From: CAXMST01 sp963793415
Lineage (GTDB): Bacteria > Actinomycetota > Thermoleophilia > Solirubrobacterales > 70-9
Length of the DNA: 64,000 bases
Reading direction: 5' to 3'
Assembly: GCA_963793415.1 (NCBI GenBank)
Contig: CAWCAC010000002.1
Coordinates: 682,001-746,000 of the forward strand
Position 1 is the first letter of the stretch. Each line of letters begins with the position of its first letter. Below the pieces are notes generated by a model, which saw nothing but the letters and a program-made list of their open reading frames with translations, had not been told where the DNA came from and searched no databases. Position numbers and translations under genes: made by a program. Positions 14,464-22,780 of the stretch are shown here, one piece after another.

Positions 14464-16386
14464 GTGGCGGTTGCGATCGCATCACAGCTGGGAATCCACG
14501 TCGGCGGCAGGCCGCTGTTCGACGACGTCTCGTTCAAGCTCGAGTCGCGAGACCGGATGACCCTGGCCGGGCGCAACGGGGCCGGCAAGTCGACGCTCCT
14601 GCGGATCCTCGCCGGCGAGCTGCTCCCCGACTCGGGCACGCTCAGCCTGCAGAAGGCGGCGAGAGTTGCGCTGCACGACCAGCGCCCGCCCCGCGAGCAG
14701 GGTCTGAGCCTGGGCGAGTACGTGTTCGGCGCCCGGATCGAGATGATCGACCTCGAGAAGGAGCTCGAGGCGCTCGAACGACGGATGTCGGAGGGCGCCC
14801 ACGACGAGGAGACGATGGACGCGTACTCGAAGGCGCAGCACCGGCTCGACGCCGCCGGTGGCTATCGCTGGCGCGACGAGGTCGTGTCCGTGCTCCGCGG
14901 CCTCGGCTTCGACGAGGCCCAGCTCGAGCGCCGGCTGGAGACCTTTTCCGGCGGCGAGCTGACCCGCGCCTCGCTCGCCCGGGCACTGGCGACCGACCCC
15001 GACCTGCTGCTCCTCGACGAGCCCACCAACCACCTCGACATTCCCTCGCTCGAGTGGCTCGAACAGCACCTGCAGGGGATCGACGCCGCCGTCGTGCTCG
15101 TCGCCCACGATCGCTGGTTCCTCGAGGCGGTCGGCACCTCGGTGCTCGAGCTCGAGGCAGGCCGCGCCCGCTACTTCGCCGGCCCCTGGCACAAGTGGCG
15201 GACCGAGCAGGCAGCCCGCGAGATCGCACTCGGCAAGGCGATCGAGAAGCAGCAGGCGGAGATCGAGCGGATGGAGCGCTTCGTCGAACGCTTCCGCTAC
15301 AAGGCGACGAAGGCCAAGCAGGCACAGTCGCGCGCCAAGCAGATCGAGAAGATCAAGGCGGGCGCCATCACCCGCGACCCGCGCGATGAGCGCAAGCTGG
15401 CGTTCTCGTTCGCGAAGGCCGAGCGCACCGGGCGCTTCCCGCTCAAGCTCGAGGGGGCACGGATCGAGGTGCCCGGCCGGGTCCTGCTCGACGACGCCTC
15501 GATGCGGCTCGAGCGCGGTGAGCACGTCGTCCTCGTCGGCCCCAACGGGGCCGGCAAGACGAGCCTGATCGAGACGCTGACGGGCGAGCGCGAGCCCGCC
15601 GCAGGCTCGGTCAAGATCGGCCACAACGTCAACCTCGGCTATCTCTCCCAGCATGCCGACACGGCCTCGGGGACGGGCACGGTGATCGAGGCAGCGCAGC
15701 GCGGCACCGGGCTCAGCGGCCAGAAGGTCCGCGACCTGCTCGGGCACTTCCTGTTCAGCGGGGCCGAAGTCGACAAGCGCCTCGCCGACATCTCCGGCGG
15801 CGAGCAGCGGCGCCTCTCGCTGGCGATTCTCGTCGCTTCCGGTGCCAACGTCCTGATCCTCGACGAGCCGACCAACCATCTCGATCTCGAGAGCCGCGAG
15901 GCGCTCGAGGACGCGCTGCTCGCCTTCGAAGGGGCCGTGATCCTGATCTCGCACGACCGGGCGCTGCTCGAGGCGGTCGGCTCGCGAACGATCGCGATCG
16001 AGGACGGCACTCTGCGCGCGTACCACCTGGGCTGGGCCGACTACCAGCGCGACAAGGACGAGCAGGCCGCGCTCGCCAAGGGGGCCGCGCGAGCCGGGGC
16101 CGGCGGCAACGGCTCCGGAGGCAACGCGAAGCGTGGGGGCGCGGGGGCGGGCAAGCCCGCGGGACCGTCGAAGAACGCGCTGCGAAAGGTCGCCGACATC
16201 GAGCGCCAGATCGAGAAGGCCGAGACCGCCCTCGCCGCGCTCGAGGACGAGCTCGCGGACCCGGCGTCGTGGTCGTCGCCCGAGAAGTCGGCCGCCTCGA
16301 CCCGGCGTCACGAGGACCTCAAGCGCCGGATCGAAGAGCTCTACGCGAGCTGGGAAGAGGCCGGCGGCGCCGCCGTCGCCAAGTAG
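14464..16386 (+). CDS. ABC-F family ATP-binding protein, 640 aa
   Basis: GTG 14464 (AVAIASQLGIHVGGRPLFDD) is the best start. Two ABC cassettes are complete: Walker A GRNGAGKST and GPNGAGKTS, signatures FSGGEL and ISGGEQ, and two DEPTNHLD Walker B segments. A long charged linker (YKATKAKQAQSRAKQIEKIK) joins them and there is a C-terminal coiled coil after a Gly-rich basic hinge. ABC-F proteins lack membrane domains and act on the ribosome, for example in translation regulation or antibiotic protection. It is convergent with clpP. Confidence 0.85.
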   Translation: MAVAIASQLGIHVGGRPLFDDVSFKLESRDRMTLAGRNGAGKSTLLRILAGELLPDSGTLSLQKAARVALHDQRPPREQGLSLGEYVFGARIEMIDLEKELEALERRMSEGAHDEETMDAYSKAQHRLDAAGGYRWRDEVVSVLRGLGFDEAQLERRLETFSGGELTRASLARALATDPDLLLLDEPTNHLDIPSLEWLEQHLQGIDAAVVLVAHDRWFLEAVGTSVLELEAGRARYFAGPWHKWRTEQAAREIALGKAIEKQQAEIERMERFVERFRYKATKAKQAQSRAKQIEKIKAGAITRDPRDERKLAFSFAKAERTGRFPLKLEGARIEVPGRVLLDDASMRLERGEHVVLVGPNGAGKTSLIETLTGEREPAAGSVKIGHNVNLGYLSQHADTASGTGTVIEAAQRGTGLSGQKVRDLLGHFLFSGAEVDKRLADISGGEQRRLSLAILVASGANVLILDEPTNHLDLESREALEDALLAFEGAVILISHDRALLEAVGSRTIAIEDGTLRAYHLGWADYQRDKDEQAALAKGAARAGAGGNGSGGNAKRGGAGAGKPAGPSKNALRKVADIERQIEKAETALAALEDELADPASWSSPEKSAASTRRHEDLKRRIEELYASWEEAGGAAVAK

Positions 16387-16392
16387 GACCGT

Positions 16393-16410
16393 CCGGCCTC
16401 CGGCGGCCGG
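16393..16410. terminator. Hairpin between ABC-F and clpP genes
   Basis: CCGGCC (16393-16398) pairs with GGCCGG (16405-16410) around TCCGGC. It falls in the 25-base gap between convergent stop codons, a good site for a bidirectional terminator; no T tract. Confidence 0.45.
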
Positions 16411-16411
16411 C

Positions 16412-17041
16412 TCAGCCGGTTCCGTTGCCCCCGAACCCCGTCGGCCGCGCCGGCAGGTCGCGCGACTCGACGATCCTGTCGACGAGGCCGTACTCGACCG
16501 CCTCCTCGGCGGTGAAGTAGCGGTCGCGGTCCATGTCCTCGTGGATCCGCTCGATCGTCTGGCCGGTGCGGTCGGCGTAGATCTGCTCGAGCCGCTGACG
16601 GTCGCCGATGATCTGCTTGGCGTGAATCTCGATGTCGGCGGCCTGCCCGCCCAGCCCCTGCATCGAGGGCTGGTGGATGAGGATGTGCGCGTTCGGCAGC
16701 GCCATCCGCTTGCCCTCCGCCCCCGCCGTCAGCAGGAACGAGCCCATCGACATCGCGACTCCGAACGCGATCGTCGCCACATCGGGCTTGACGTATTGCA
16801 TCGTGTCGTGGATCGCCAGGCCCGCATAGACGGAGCCGCCCGGCGAGTTGATGTACATCGAGATGTCCTTGTCCGGATCCTCGGACTCGAGGTGGATCAG
16901 CTGGGCGACGATCAGGTTCGCAATCTCGTCGTCGACCGGCTGGCCGAGGATCACGATCCGGTCGGCAAGCAGTCGCGAGTAGATGTCGGCGGTGCGTTCG
17001 CCGCGGGACGTCTGCTCGAGCACCATCGGTACGAGTGGCAT
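16412..17041 (-). CDS. clpP: ATP-dependent Clp protease proteolytic subunit, 209 aa
   Basis: The ClpP fold is complete. The oxyanion-hole region YINSPGGSVYAGLAIHDT, the nucleophile Ser within GVAMSMGSFLLTAG, the catalytic His in LIHQPSMQG and the Asp in MDRDRYFTAEEAVEYGLVD are all present, so the enzyme should be active. ClpP tetradecamers degrade proteins delivered by ClpX or ClpC, including tmRNA-tagged products (tmRNA lies 12 kb away). The start at ATG 17041 is normal. The gene is divergent from an SRPBCC/ArsR pair and its promoter region contains a perfect inverted repeat (17066-17093). Confidence 0.9.
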   Translation of the reverse strand: MPLVPMVLEQTSRGERTADIYSRLLADRIVILGQPVDDEIANLIVAQLIHLESEDPDKDISMYINSPGGSVYAGLAIHDTMQYVKPDVATIAFGVAMSMGSFLLTAGAEGKRMALPNAHILIHQPSMQGLGGQAADIEIHAKQIIGDRQRLEQIYADRTGQTIERIHEDMDRDRYFTAEEAVEYGLVDRIVESRDLPARPTGFGGNGTG

Positions 17042-17065
17042 CAGTTGTCTCGCTTTCGTCGTAGA

Positions 17066-17093
17066 TTATGCGCAACTAAAAGGTTGCGCATAA
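17066..17093. promoter_or_regulatory. Perfect 11-bp inverted repeat, likely ArsR-type operator
   Basis: TTATGCGCAAC (17066-17076) and GTTGCGCATAA (17083-17093) are exact reverse complements with a 6-base spacer. A second weaker pair GCAAC (17110-17114) and GTTGC (17120-17124) follows. The site lies between clpP and the SRPBCC gene, whose downstream neighbour is an ArsR regulator, so it is the natural autoregulatory operator. Confidence 0.6.
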
Positions 17094-17143
17094 GGAACGC
17101 TATCATCCGCAACTTCCCGGTTGCACATGAGCGGAGGCCCCAG

Positions 17144-17566
17144 ATGAGCGAGAGCACCGAAGAGCCCAGCGTCGAACGCGAGACGACCCTGGAGACGGAC
17201 CCCGAGCGGGCCTGGGAGGCGATCAGCGACGAGGACGTGCTCGCCGACTGGCTTGCCGAGGAAGTCGAGCTCGAGCCCGTCGAAGGTACGCCCGCCCGCT
17301 TCGTCGTCGACGGCACCGAGCGTCACGGCGAGGTCCGCGAGGTCGATCCCGGTCGCCGCATCTCCTTCACCTGGCGCGCCCCCGAGGAGCCGGCGACCCT
17401 GGTCGAGCTGACCCTGACGCCGCTGGGTGAGGATGGTCCGGTTCGCCTCACCGTGGTCGAGACCGCCCCCGCGGGCGTCCCGGTCGCATCGGCGAGTGCA
17501 GCCGCCTGGGATGGCCGCCTGGTTGGAGCCGCAGGTGGTGCGGCGCGAGCCCTGGCCCACGCCTGA
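17144..17566 (+). CDS. SRPBCC domain (AHSA1-like) protein, 140 aa
   Basis: ATG 17144 is preceded by GGAGG (17132-17136). The product follows the SRPBCC/AHSA1 pattern: an N-terminal strand VERETTLETDPERAWEAISD, then VLADWLAEEVELEPVEGTPA and RHGEVREVDPGRRISFTWRA, and a C-terminal helix. SRPBCC proteins form a hydrophobic pocket for lipids, sterols or other small ligands. It precedes an ArsR-type regulator by 18 bases, the usual SRPBCC-ArsR pair of actinobacteria; substrate unknown. Confidence 0.75.
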   Translation: MSESTEEPSVERETTLETDPERAWEAISDEDVLADWLAEEVELEPVEGTPARFVVDGTERHGEVREVDPGRRISFTWRAPEEPATLVELTLTPLGEDGPVRLTVVETAPAGVPVASASAAAWDGRLVGAAGGAARALAHA

Positions 17567-17584
17567 TCCGCCCCCACAGCTGAA

Positions 17585-17887
17585 GTGGCTCCACCCGACG
17601 CAGCCTTTGCGGCGATCGCCGATCCGACCCGGCGCCGCCTGATCGAGACGCTCGCCCGCGGGCCCGCGACCGCGACCGGGCTCGCCTCCGATCTGCCGAT
17701 CACCCGCCAGGCCGTCGCCAAGCACCTGGGCCTGCTCCGCGACGCGGACCTGGTCGACTCCGACCGCATCGGTCGCGAGACCGTCTACACGCTCCAGCCC
17801 GACGCCCTCCGCGGCGTCGCCGAATGGTCCACCCGCGTCGGCGGCGAGTGGGAGCGGAGGCTGGAGAAGCTCGAGGGCGTGGTCTGA
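17585..17887 (+). CDS. ArsR-family transcriptional regulator, 100 aa
   Basis: GTG 17585. Winged helix-turn-helix: AAIADPTRRRLIETLARGPA, then recognition helix LPITRQAVAKHLGLLRDADL and wing DRIGRETVYTL. The metal-binding cysteines of arsenic-type ArsR are absent, so the effector is not arsenite; such proteins paired with SRPBCC genes respond to small ligands or act constitutively. It is likely to repress the divergent promoter at 17041-17144 through the inverted repeat there. Confidence 0.8.
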   Translation: MAPPDAAFAAIADPTRRRLIETLARGPATATGLASDLPITRQAVAKHLGLLRDADLVDSDRIGRETVYTLQPDALRGVAEWSTRVGGEWERRLEKLEGVV

Positions 17888-18449
17888 GCGGGGCGGGACG
17901 GGGTGGGGGCAGGGCGTGGGGTGTGTGTGGGCCGTCCGAGGGCGTCCGTCGAGGGTCCAGGCCGGGCATTTGCAGAGAGGGTGAGGTGGAGGAGGGTGCC
18001 GGCCGTCGGGAGGCGGGGCCGGAGCGTCCCTTTGTCACGAGGGGCGCCTGGGCGTCACGGTTTCGTAGCTGTTTCTCAGGGCGCTTTCGCGAGAGGACGA
18101 TTTGCCGGAACTATTCCGGCAAATAGTCCCCTCGTCCCAGCCTCACCGGGAATCCACCCCGAAACCGCAACGAAGCACGCGCCCCGTGTGACCAGCCACA
18201 GGCCGCACTCCTTCCCTCGCTGCAATCTCAGCCCGGTCTGAACCCTCGGCCAGCGCTCGAAACATCACGCGCCCTCGACCACCCCCGAACCCCCGCGCCG
18301 AACCCCTCGGCCACCCCCAGGGTCCATCAGGGTCCAACCAGGGTGATCACCGATTGTCCGGGGGCGCTTGCTGTCCGATCGTGGCATCGGTGGCCGGATC
18401 GCGGTCACGCCTCCCGGCGGCAAGCCGGGCGAGAAGGAGCTACGAGACC
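17888..18449. repeat. Structured intergenic element, copy 2
   Basis: This 560-base stretch has no gene. It repeats the plan of the element at 3092: CCGTCCGAG (17932-17940), TTGCAGAGAGGG (17970-17981), a central hairpin, and CCCTCGCTGCAA (18214-18225), the near complement of the left motif (11 of 12). The left arms align over about 70 bases with the first copy at a glance, roughly three quarters identical. The central hairpin pairs ATTTGCCGGAA (18100-18110) with TTCCGGCAAAT (18114-18124) around CTA. Function unknown. Confidence 0.55.
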
Positions 18450-18485
18450 ATGAAGACCCAGATGAACCCGGAGACACTCCGATGA
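18450..18485 (+). CDS. Eleven-codon leader peptide overlapping the PspC gene
   Basis: AAGGAG at 18434-18439 precedes ATG 18450 by 10 bases. The frame encodes MKTQMNPETLR and stops at TGA 18483, which overlaps the ATG of the next gene (ATGA at 18482-18485). No better ribosome site serves the downstream ATG, so coupled translation from the leader is plausible. It could also be a fortuitous frame. Confidence 0.4.
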   Translation: MKTQMNPETLR

Positions 18486-19717
18486 CCGCGTTCGCGGCGA
18501 CGATGAGCCGGCCCTCCGAGGACCGCGTGGTGCTCGGCGTCTGCGCGGCGATCGCCCGGCGGATCGACGTCGACCCGACGATCGTCCGCGTGATCGCGGC
18601 GATCGGCCTGGTCGTACTGACGACGCCGTTCCTGGTCGCATACGCGGCGCTTGCGCTGGTCGTTCCACGGGAGGACGGGCGGATGCTGATCGGCGGCGAG
18701 CCAGCCGATCGCCGTGAATCGGTAATCGGTTGGATCATCGTCATCGTCGCAGCGGGCCTGCTGATCTCGACGCCGAGCCTGTTCGGTCTCGGCGGCGACG
18801 CCGATGTGTTCGAGATCGGCATGTTGCTCGTCGCGGCGAGCCTCGTCGGCCTGGCGCTGAGTAGGTCGGGATCGCCCGATTCGGCCGACGTCCCAGCCGC
18901 GCCGTCGACAGCGGTCACGTCCGCGACGGCGACGGAGCAGATGCCCGGATCGGCTGGACCGGGAACGGCGGAGACCACCGAAGTCCCGACCGCGCCGCTC
19001 GTGCCGGCGCCCGGAAGCACCGGGCGGACGACCAAGCCGCCGAAGGAGCCGAAGGCGCCTAAAGAGCCCTCGATCTTCGGCCCCGTGTTCGCTGCAATCA
19101 TCGGCCTGATCGGGTTCGGCGCCGTCACCGTCGCCGTGTTCGACATCGCGCTGACCGCGACTGCGGTGGCCGTCATCGCCGGCGGGCTCGCCGTCGCTTG
19201 CGGTGGCGCTGCGATCGCTCTGTACGGGCGCCGCGGAACGTTCCCGCTGATCGCGCTCGGCTCGATCCTGGCGCTGGTCGCGGTCGCTGCGGCCGTCGGT
19301 CGCGACGAGTTCGATCGCGGGATTGGCTACCGCGAGGCGCTGCCCGCGACTGCCGCCGAGGTTGAGAACGGCTACGAGATCGGCGCGGGCTTCATCCAGG
19401 TGGACCTGCGCGACGCGCAGCTGCCGGCCGGTGAGACGGTGATGCCGCTCCACGTCGGCTACGGCGCCGCCGAGGTGATCGTGCCCCGCGACCTCGAGGT
19501 GGTCAGCACGGGCGAGACGATCACGGGCGAGCTCGCCGCCGACGACGGGGTCGCCGCGAACCCGGCCACGCCTCGGGATGGGGACACCAAGGGGGCCGGT
19601 GACAGGCAGGGCAAGGGCGGCAACGCCGCCGTCCCGCCCGAGCCTCCGGTCCTCGTCATCGACGGCGACGTCGACGTCGGCGCGATCGAGTTGAGTCGCC
19701 CCGGGGAGCGCGGTTGA
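18482..19717 (+). CDS. PspC domain protein with C-terminal LiaF-like domain, 411 aa
   Basis: Residues 8-65 are a PspC domain (SEDRVVLGVCAAIARRIDVD; DPTIVRVIAAIGLVVLTTPF), followed by further membrane helices, a proline/charged linker (TTKPPKEPKAPKEPS) and three more helices. The C-terminal part has the LiaF/cell-wall-active-antibiotic-response pattern (GETVMPLHVGYGAAEVIVPR). LiaF proteins inhibit a partner histidine kinase until envelope damage occurs. The downstream kinase also carries a PspC domain and is coupled by a TTGA overlap. Together with the regulator this matches a LiaFSR-like envelope-stress module. Confidence 0.75.
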   Translation: MTAFAATMSRPSEDRVVLGVCAAIARRIDVDPTIVRVIAAIGLVVLTTPFLVAYAALALVVPREDGRMLIGGEPADRRESVIGWIIVIVAAGLLISTPSLFGLGGDADVFEIGMLLVAASLVGLALSRSGSPDSADVPAAPSTAVTSATATEQMPGSAGPGTAETTEVPTAPLVPAPGSTGRTTKPPKEPKAPKEPSIFGPVFAAIIGLIGFGAVTVAVFDIALTATAVAVIAGGLAVACGGAAIALYGRRGTFPLIALGSILALVAVAAAVGRDEFDRGIGYREALPATAAEVENGYEIGAGFIQVDLRDAQLPAGETVMPLHVGYGAAEVIVPRDLEVVSTGETITGELAADDGVAANPATPRDGDTKGAGDRQGKGGNAAVPPEPPVLVIDGDVDVGAIELSRPGERG

Positions 19718-20952
19718 GCGGAGTCGCCACACCGACGCCCGGATCCCGTGCAAAGGGAACCGGCTCCGGACCCCGTCCGCCGCTTGCGCGGGCGGGGTCC
19801 GAGCGCGTCTGTCTCGGAGTCGGCGCCGGCATCGCTCGCTGGGCCGGCGTCGACCCCGCTCTCGTCCGGGCCGCCTTCCTGCTCGGCACGGCGATCGGCG
19901 GGCTCGGCCCCGCCGCCTACCTGGTCGCCGCCGTCGCCCTCGAGGACCCGCCCGGCGACGACCCGCCGCCGTCGCGCCGGTCGCGAGCGCCGATGGTGGC
20001 CGCGATCGCGCTGCTGGCGGCCTCGATCATCCTCGGGCTGGCTCTCGGCGGCGACCTGATCGACGTCGGCACGCTGATCCCGGCGACGCTGCTGCTGGCC
20101 GGCGTCTCGCTCGTCTGGCGGCGCACGGGCGGGATCGAGCTGACCCGCGGCGACGGCGATTCGGCCCGCGCCCTGCGCGTCGTCACCGGCCTCGGCCTCG
20201 TGCTCGGCGGCATCGTCCTCTACGGCGGCGCCGGCACCGACCTCTCGAGCGCCGCCTCGGCTGCGATTGCCGCAGGGATCGTCGCCGCCGGAGCCGGCCT
20301 GATCTTCGCGCCGCGACTTGCTGCCACCCGCGAGGCGCTCGACGAGGCAAGGCGCGAGCGGATCCGCGCCGAGGAGCAGGAGGCGCTGGCGGCGCGCCTG
20401 CACGACTCGGTCCTGCAGACGCTGGCCCTGATCCAGCGCGAGGCCGAGCCCGGCAGCCGCGCGGCCTCGCTCGCCCGCCGACAGGAGCGGGAGCTGCGCG
20501 GCGTCCTCTATGGGACCCAGCAGCCCGGAGTCCAGACCCTGGCCGCAGCCCTGCAGGAGATCGCCGCGCGGGTCGAGCAGCAGCACGGCGTCCGCGTCGA
20601 CCTGGTCCAGACCCGGGACCTGCCGCTGACGGAGCCGGTCGCTGCGCTCGCCGGTGCCGGCGGCGAGGCGCTCGTCAACGCGGCCAAGCATGCCGGGGTC
20701 GATAGCGTCAGCGTCATGGTCCGGATCGATCCCGAGCGCGCGACGCTATTCGTCCGCGACCGCGGCAGCGGCTTCGACCCGCAGGCACCGCGCGGCGGGG
20801 GCCAGGGGATCGCCGGCTCGATCGAAGGGCGTCTCGAGCGCGTCGGTGGGCGCGCCGCGATCGACTCGGCTCCCGGCCGCGGAACCGAGGTCGAGATCAG
20901 CATTCCGCTCGACGCCGCCGAGCGCGAGCAGGGCGAGGGGGGCGGCGCATGA
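19714..20952 (+). CDS. PspC-domain histidine kinase (LiaS/NarL-type), 412 aa
   Basis: TTG 19714 overlaps the previous stop. N-terminal PspC segment (CLGVGAGIARWAGVDPALVR) is followed by four to five membrane helices, then the HisKA_3 dimerisation helix ARLHDSVLQTLALIQREAEP with the phospho-accepting His, and HATPase parts GGEALVNAAKHAG and DRGSGFDP and GIAGSIEGRLERVGGRA. It phosphorylates the regulator encoded next. The PspC domain on the kinase itself is a feature of actinobacterial envelope-stress kinases. Confidence 0.8.
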   Translation: MSGVATPTPGSRAKGTGSGPRPPLARAGSERVCLGVGAGIARWAGVDPALVRAAFLLGTAIGGLGPAAYLVAAVALEDPPGDDPPPSRRSRAPMVAAIALLAASIILGLALGGDLIDVGTLIPATLLLAGVSLVWRRTGGIELTRGDGDSARALRVVTGLGLVLGGIVLYGGAGTDLSSAASAAIAAGIVAAGAGLIFAPRLAATREALDEARRERIRAEEQEALAARLHDSVLQTLALIQREAEPGSRAASLARRQERELRGVLYGTQQPGVQTLAAALQEIAARVEQQHGVRVDLVQTRDLPLTEPVAALAGAGGEALVNAAKHAGVDSVSVMVRIDPERATLFVRDRGSGFDPQAPRGGGQGIAGSIEGRLERVGGRAAIDSAPGRGTEVEISIPLDAAEREQGEGGGA

Positions 20953-21605
20953 GCCGGCCGCTGCGCAAGATCGTCCTCGTCGACGACCACGAGATCTTCA
21001 GGGCCGGGCTGCGGGCCGGACTCGATCGCACGATCGACGTGGTCGGCGAGGCCGGCAGCGTCGAGGCGGCGATCCCGCTGATCATCGAGCTCGAGCCCGA
21101 GGTCGTCCTCCTCGACGTGCACCTGCCCGACGGCGGCGGCGAGACGGTCGTCGGCGCCGTCCATGCGGAGCGCCCCGCGGTCCGCTTTCTCGCGCTCTCG
21201 GTCTCCGACAGCGCCGAGGATGTCGTCCGCGTGATCCGCGCCGGCGCCCGCGGCTACGTGACGAAGTCGATCTCGCCCACTGACCTGATCGACGCGATCC
21301 ACAGGACGGCGGACGGCGACGCGGTCTTCTCCCCGTGGCTCGCCGGGTTCGTGCTCGACGCCTTCACGGGCGCGGAAGCGGAGGCCGGCGCCGACGCGGC
21401 CAGCGCCGAGCTCGATCAGCTCACAGCCCGCGAGCAGGAGGTCCTGCTGCTGATCGCCCGCGGCTACACCTACAAGGAGATCGCCGGCCGCCTCCACCTC
21501 TCGGTCAAGACGATCGAGACACACGTCTCCAGCGTCCTGCGCAAGCTGCAGCTCTCGAACCGCAACGAGCTGACCAGGTGGGCGGCGAACAAGCGGATGA
21601 TCTGA
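20949..21605 (+). CDS. NarL/LuxR-type response regulator, 218 aa
   Basis: ATG 20949 overlaps the kinase stop by four bases (ATGA). Receiver domain: LVDDHEIFRAGLRAGLD, phosphorylated Asp in VVLLDVHLPDG, and the Thr/Lys switch near LALSVSDSAEDV and GYVTKSIS. C-terminal LuxR helix-turn-helix: LTAREQEVLLLIARGYTYKE followed by RLHLSVKTIETHVSSVLRKL. Probable target is the same operon and envelope-stress genes. Confidence 0.85.
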   Translation: MSRPLRKIVLVDDHEIFRAGLRAGLDRTIDVVGEAGSVEAAIPLIIELEPEVVLLDVHLPDGGGETVVGAVHAERPAVRFLALSVSDSAEDVVRVIRAGARGYVTKSISPTDLIDAIHRTADGDAVFSPWLAGFVLDAFTGAEAEAGADAASAELDQLTAREQEVLLLIARGYTYKEIAGRLHLSVKTIETHVSSVLRKLQLSNRNELTRWAANKRMI

Positions 21606-21637
21606 GCCTGGAGGCGGGCGCGGCTAGGGTGGGGAGG

Positions 21638-22099
21638 ATGCCTGCCGACAGAGATAGTCGCTTACGAGTGATCGCCGCTGGTCTCCTCGCCGCCTGCTCG
21701 CTGGCCGCCGCCGGCTGCGGAAGCGGGGGCGATGACGGGCCCACGATCGATGCCTCGACCGCGGCCGACACCGAGATCGCGGAGGCGCTCGTCGCCGAGC
21801 TCGAGCGGGCCGAGGAGCCAATCGACCTCCAGGCTCTCCCGGGTAAGGCGCTGACCGAGATCGCGCCGATCACCGACAACCTCGGCGAGATGATCGACGT
21901 CACCGAGGGCATCACGGTCGACTCCGGCCGGGTCACGGTCGCGACCTCGCTCGAGGACGGCTCCGAGGAGGCGGACGTGACCGCGATCCTGATCTGCGGA
22001 GCCGCACTCCGCTCCGGCGCCTCCGAGGGGGCGACCGTGCTCGGGAGCGGCGACGTCGAGCTCCGCGCCTGCGAAGGCGCCGATCGCAACTACCCCTGA
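21638..22099 (+). CDS. Lipoprotein of unknown function, 153 aa
   Basis: ATG 21638 follows GGGGAGG. The N-terminus MPADRDSRLRVIAAGLLAAC is a lipoprotein signal; the likely lipidated Cys is the one in LAAAGCGSGG near residue 29. The mature part is acidic with helices (AEALVAELERAEEPIDLQAL) and two further cysteines (ILICGAAL, ELRACEGA) that could form a disulfide. No family recognised. It follows the stress module by 32 bases and may be part of its regulon (inference). Confidence 0.65.
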   Translation: MPADRDSRLRVIAAGLLAACSLAAAGCGSGGDDGPTIDASTAADTEIAEALVAELERAEEPIDLQALPGKALTEIAPITDNLGEMIDVTEGITVDSGRVTVATSLEDGSEEADVTAILICGAALRSGASEGATVLGSGDVELRACEGADRNYP

Positions 22100-22134
22100 C
22101 GGCGCCGATCAGGGATCATCCGGTGCGAGGAAGA

Positions 22135-22581
22135 ATGGGTTACCGGATCGTGAAAGCGGACGAGGCGTTCTGGCGCGAGTCGAACGCCATGCGGGTGCTC
22201 AACACAGACCTCGCCAAGCAGCTCGAGGCGACGACGATCGGGGCCCGTCTCTGGCGCCTGCGGCCCGGCCAGGCATCGACCAAGCACCGCCACTTCAAGG
22301 AGGAAGAGCTCTACGTCCTGCTCGAGGGGCGGGGCAGGATCAGGATCGGCGAGGAGACGCTCGACCTCGAGCCCCTCGACTCCCTCTTGGTCGAGCCCGA
22401 GTCGGTCCGCCAGGTCTTCAACGACACCGACGCCGACGCGCTCTGGCTCGTAGTCGGCGCGCCGCCGGAGTTCACGAACACGGTCGAGATGGATCCCGCA
22501 GACCTGGCCAAGATCTACCCCGACACGCCGCGGACGCTGCCCTCCGAGCTCGGTGGCGGCGAGTTCGACCCTGACGCCTGA
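22135..22581 (+). CDS. Cupin domain protein, 148 aa
   Basis: ATG 22135 has GAGGAAG just upstream; a GTG at 22123 is an alternative. The cupin core is clear: LRPGQASTKHRHFKEEELYV gives the first motif (H-x-H-x(4)-E), GRGRIRIGEETLDLEPLDSL the strands between, and VRQVFNDTDADALWLVVGAP the second motif with reduced metal ligands. The C-terminal extension (DLAKIYPDTPRTL) is common in this group. Function not predictable; sugar or small-molecule binding possible. Confidence 0.75.
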   Translation: MGYRIVKADEAFWRESNAMRVLNTDLAKQLEATTIGARLWRLRPGQASTKHRHFKEEELYVLLEGRGRIRIGEETLDLEPLDSLLVEPESVRQVFNDTDADALWLVVGAPPEFTNTVEMDPADLAKIYPDTPRTLPSELGGGEFDPDA

Positions 22582-22780
22582 GCCCCCCGGAGGGGACCGC
22601 GTCAGTGGGCCATGAGCGGCAGTGGCTGCTCGAGCGGCCGGCGCTCAACTGCGTGCACTCCTGACGCGGGCGCCGAGGCGGCGACTCGCTGCGACTCGTG
22701 AAAAGGCAGTGAACGTGCTTGACAGGCGGCGGTGAGCCTGGGCGTGATCCGCGCCTTGCCCATCGCCGGTCCACCCCCTC

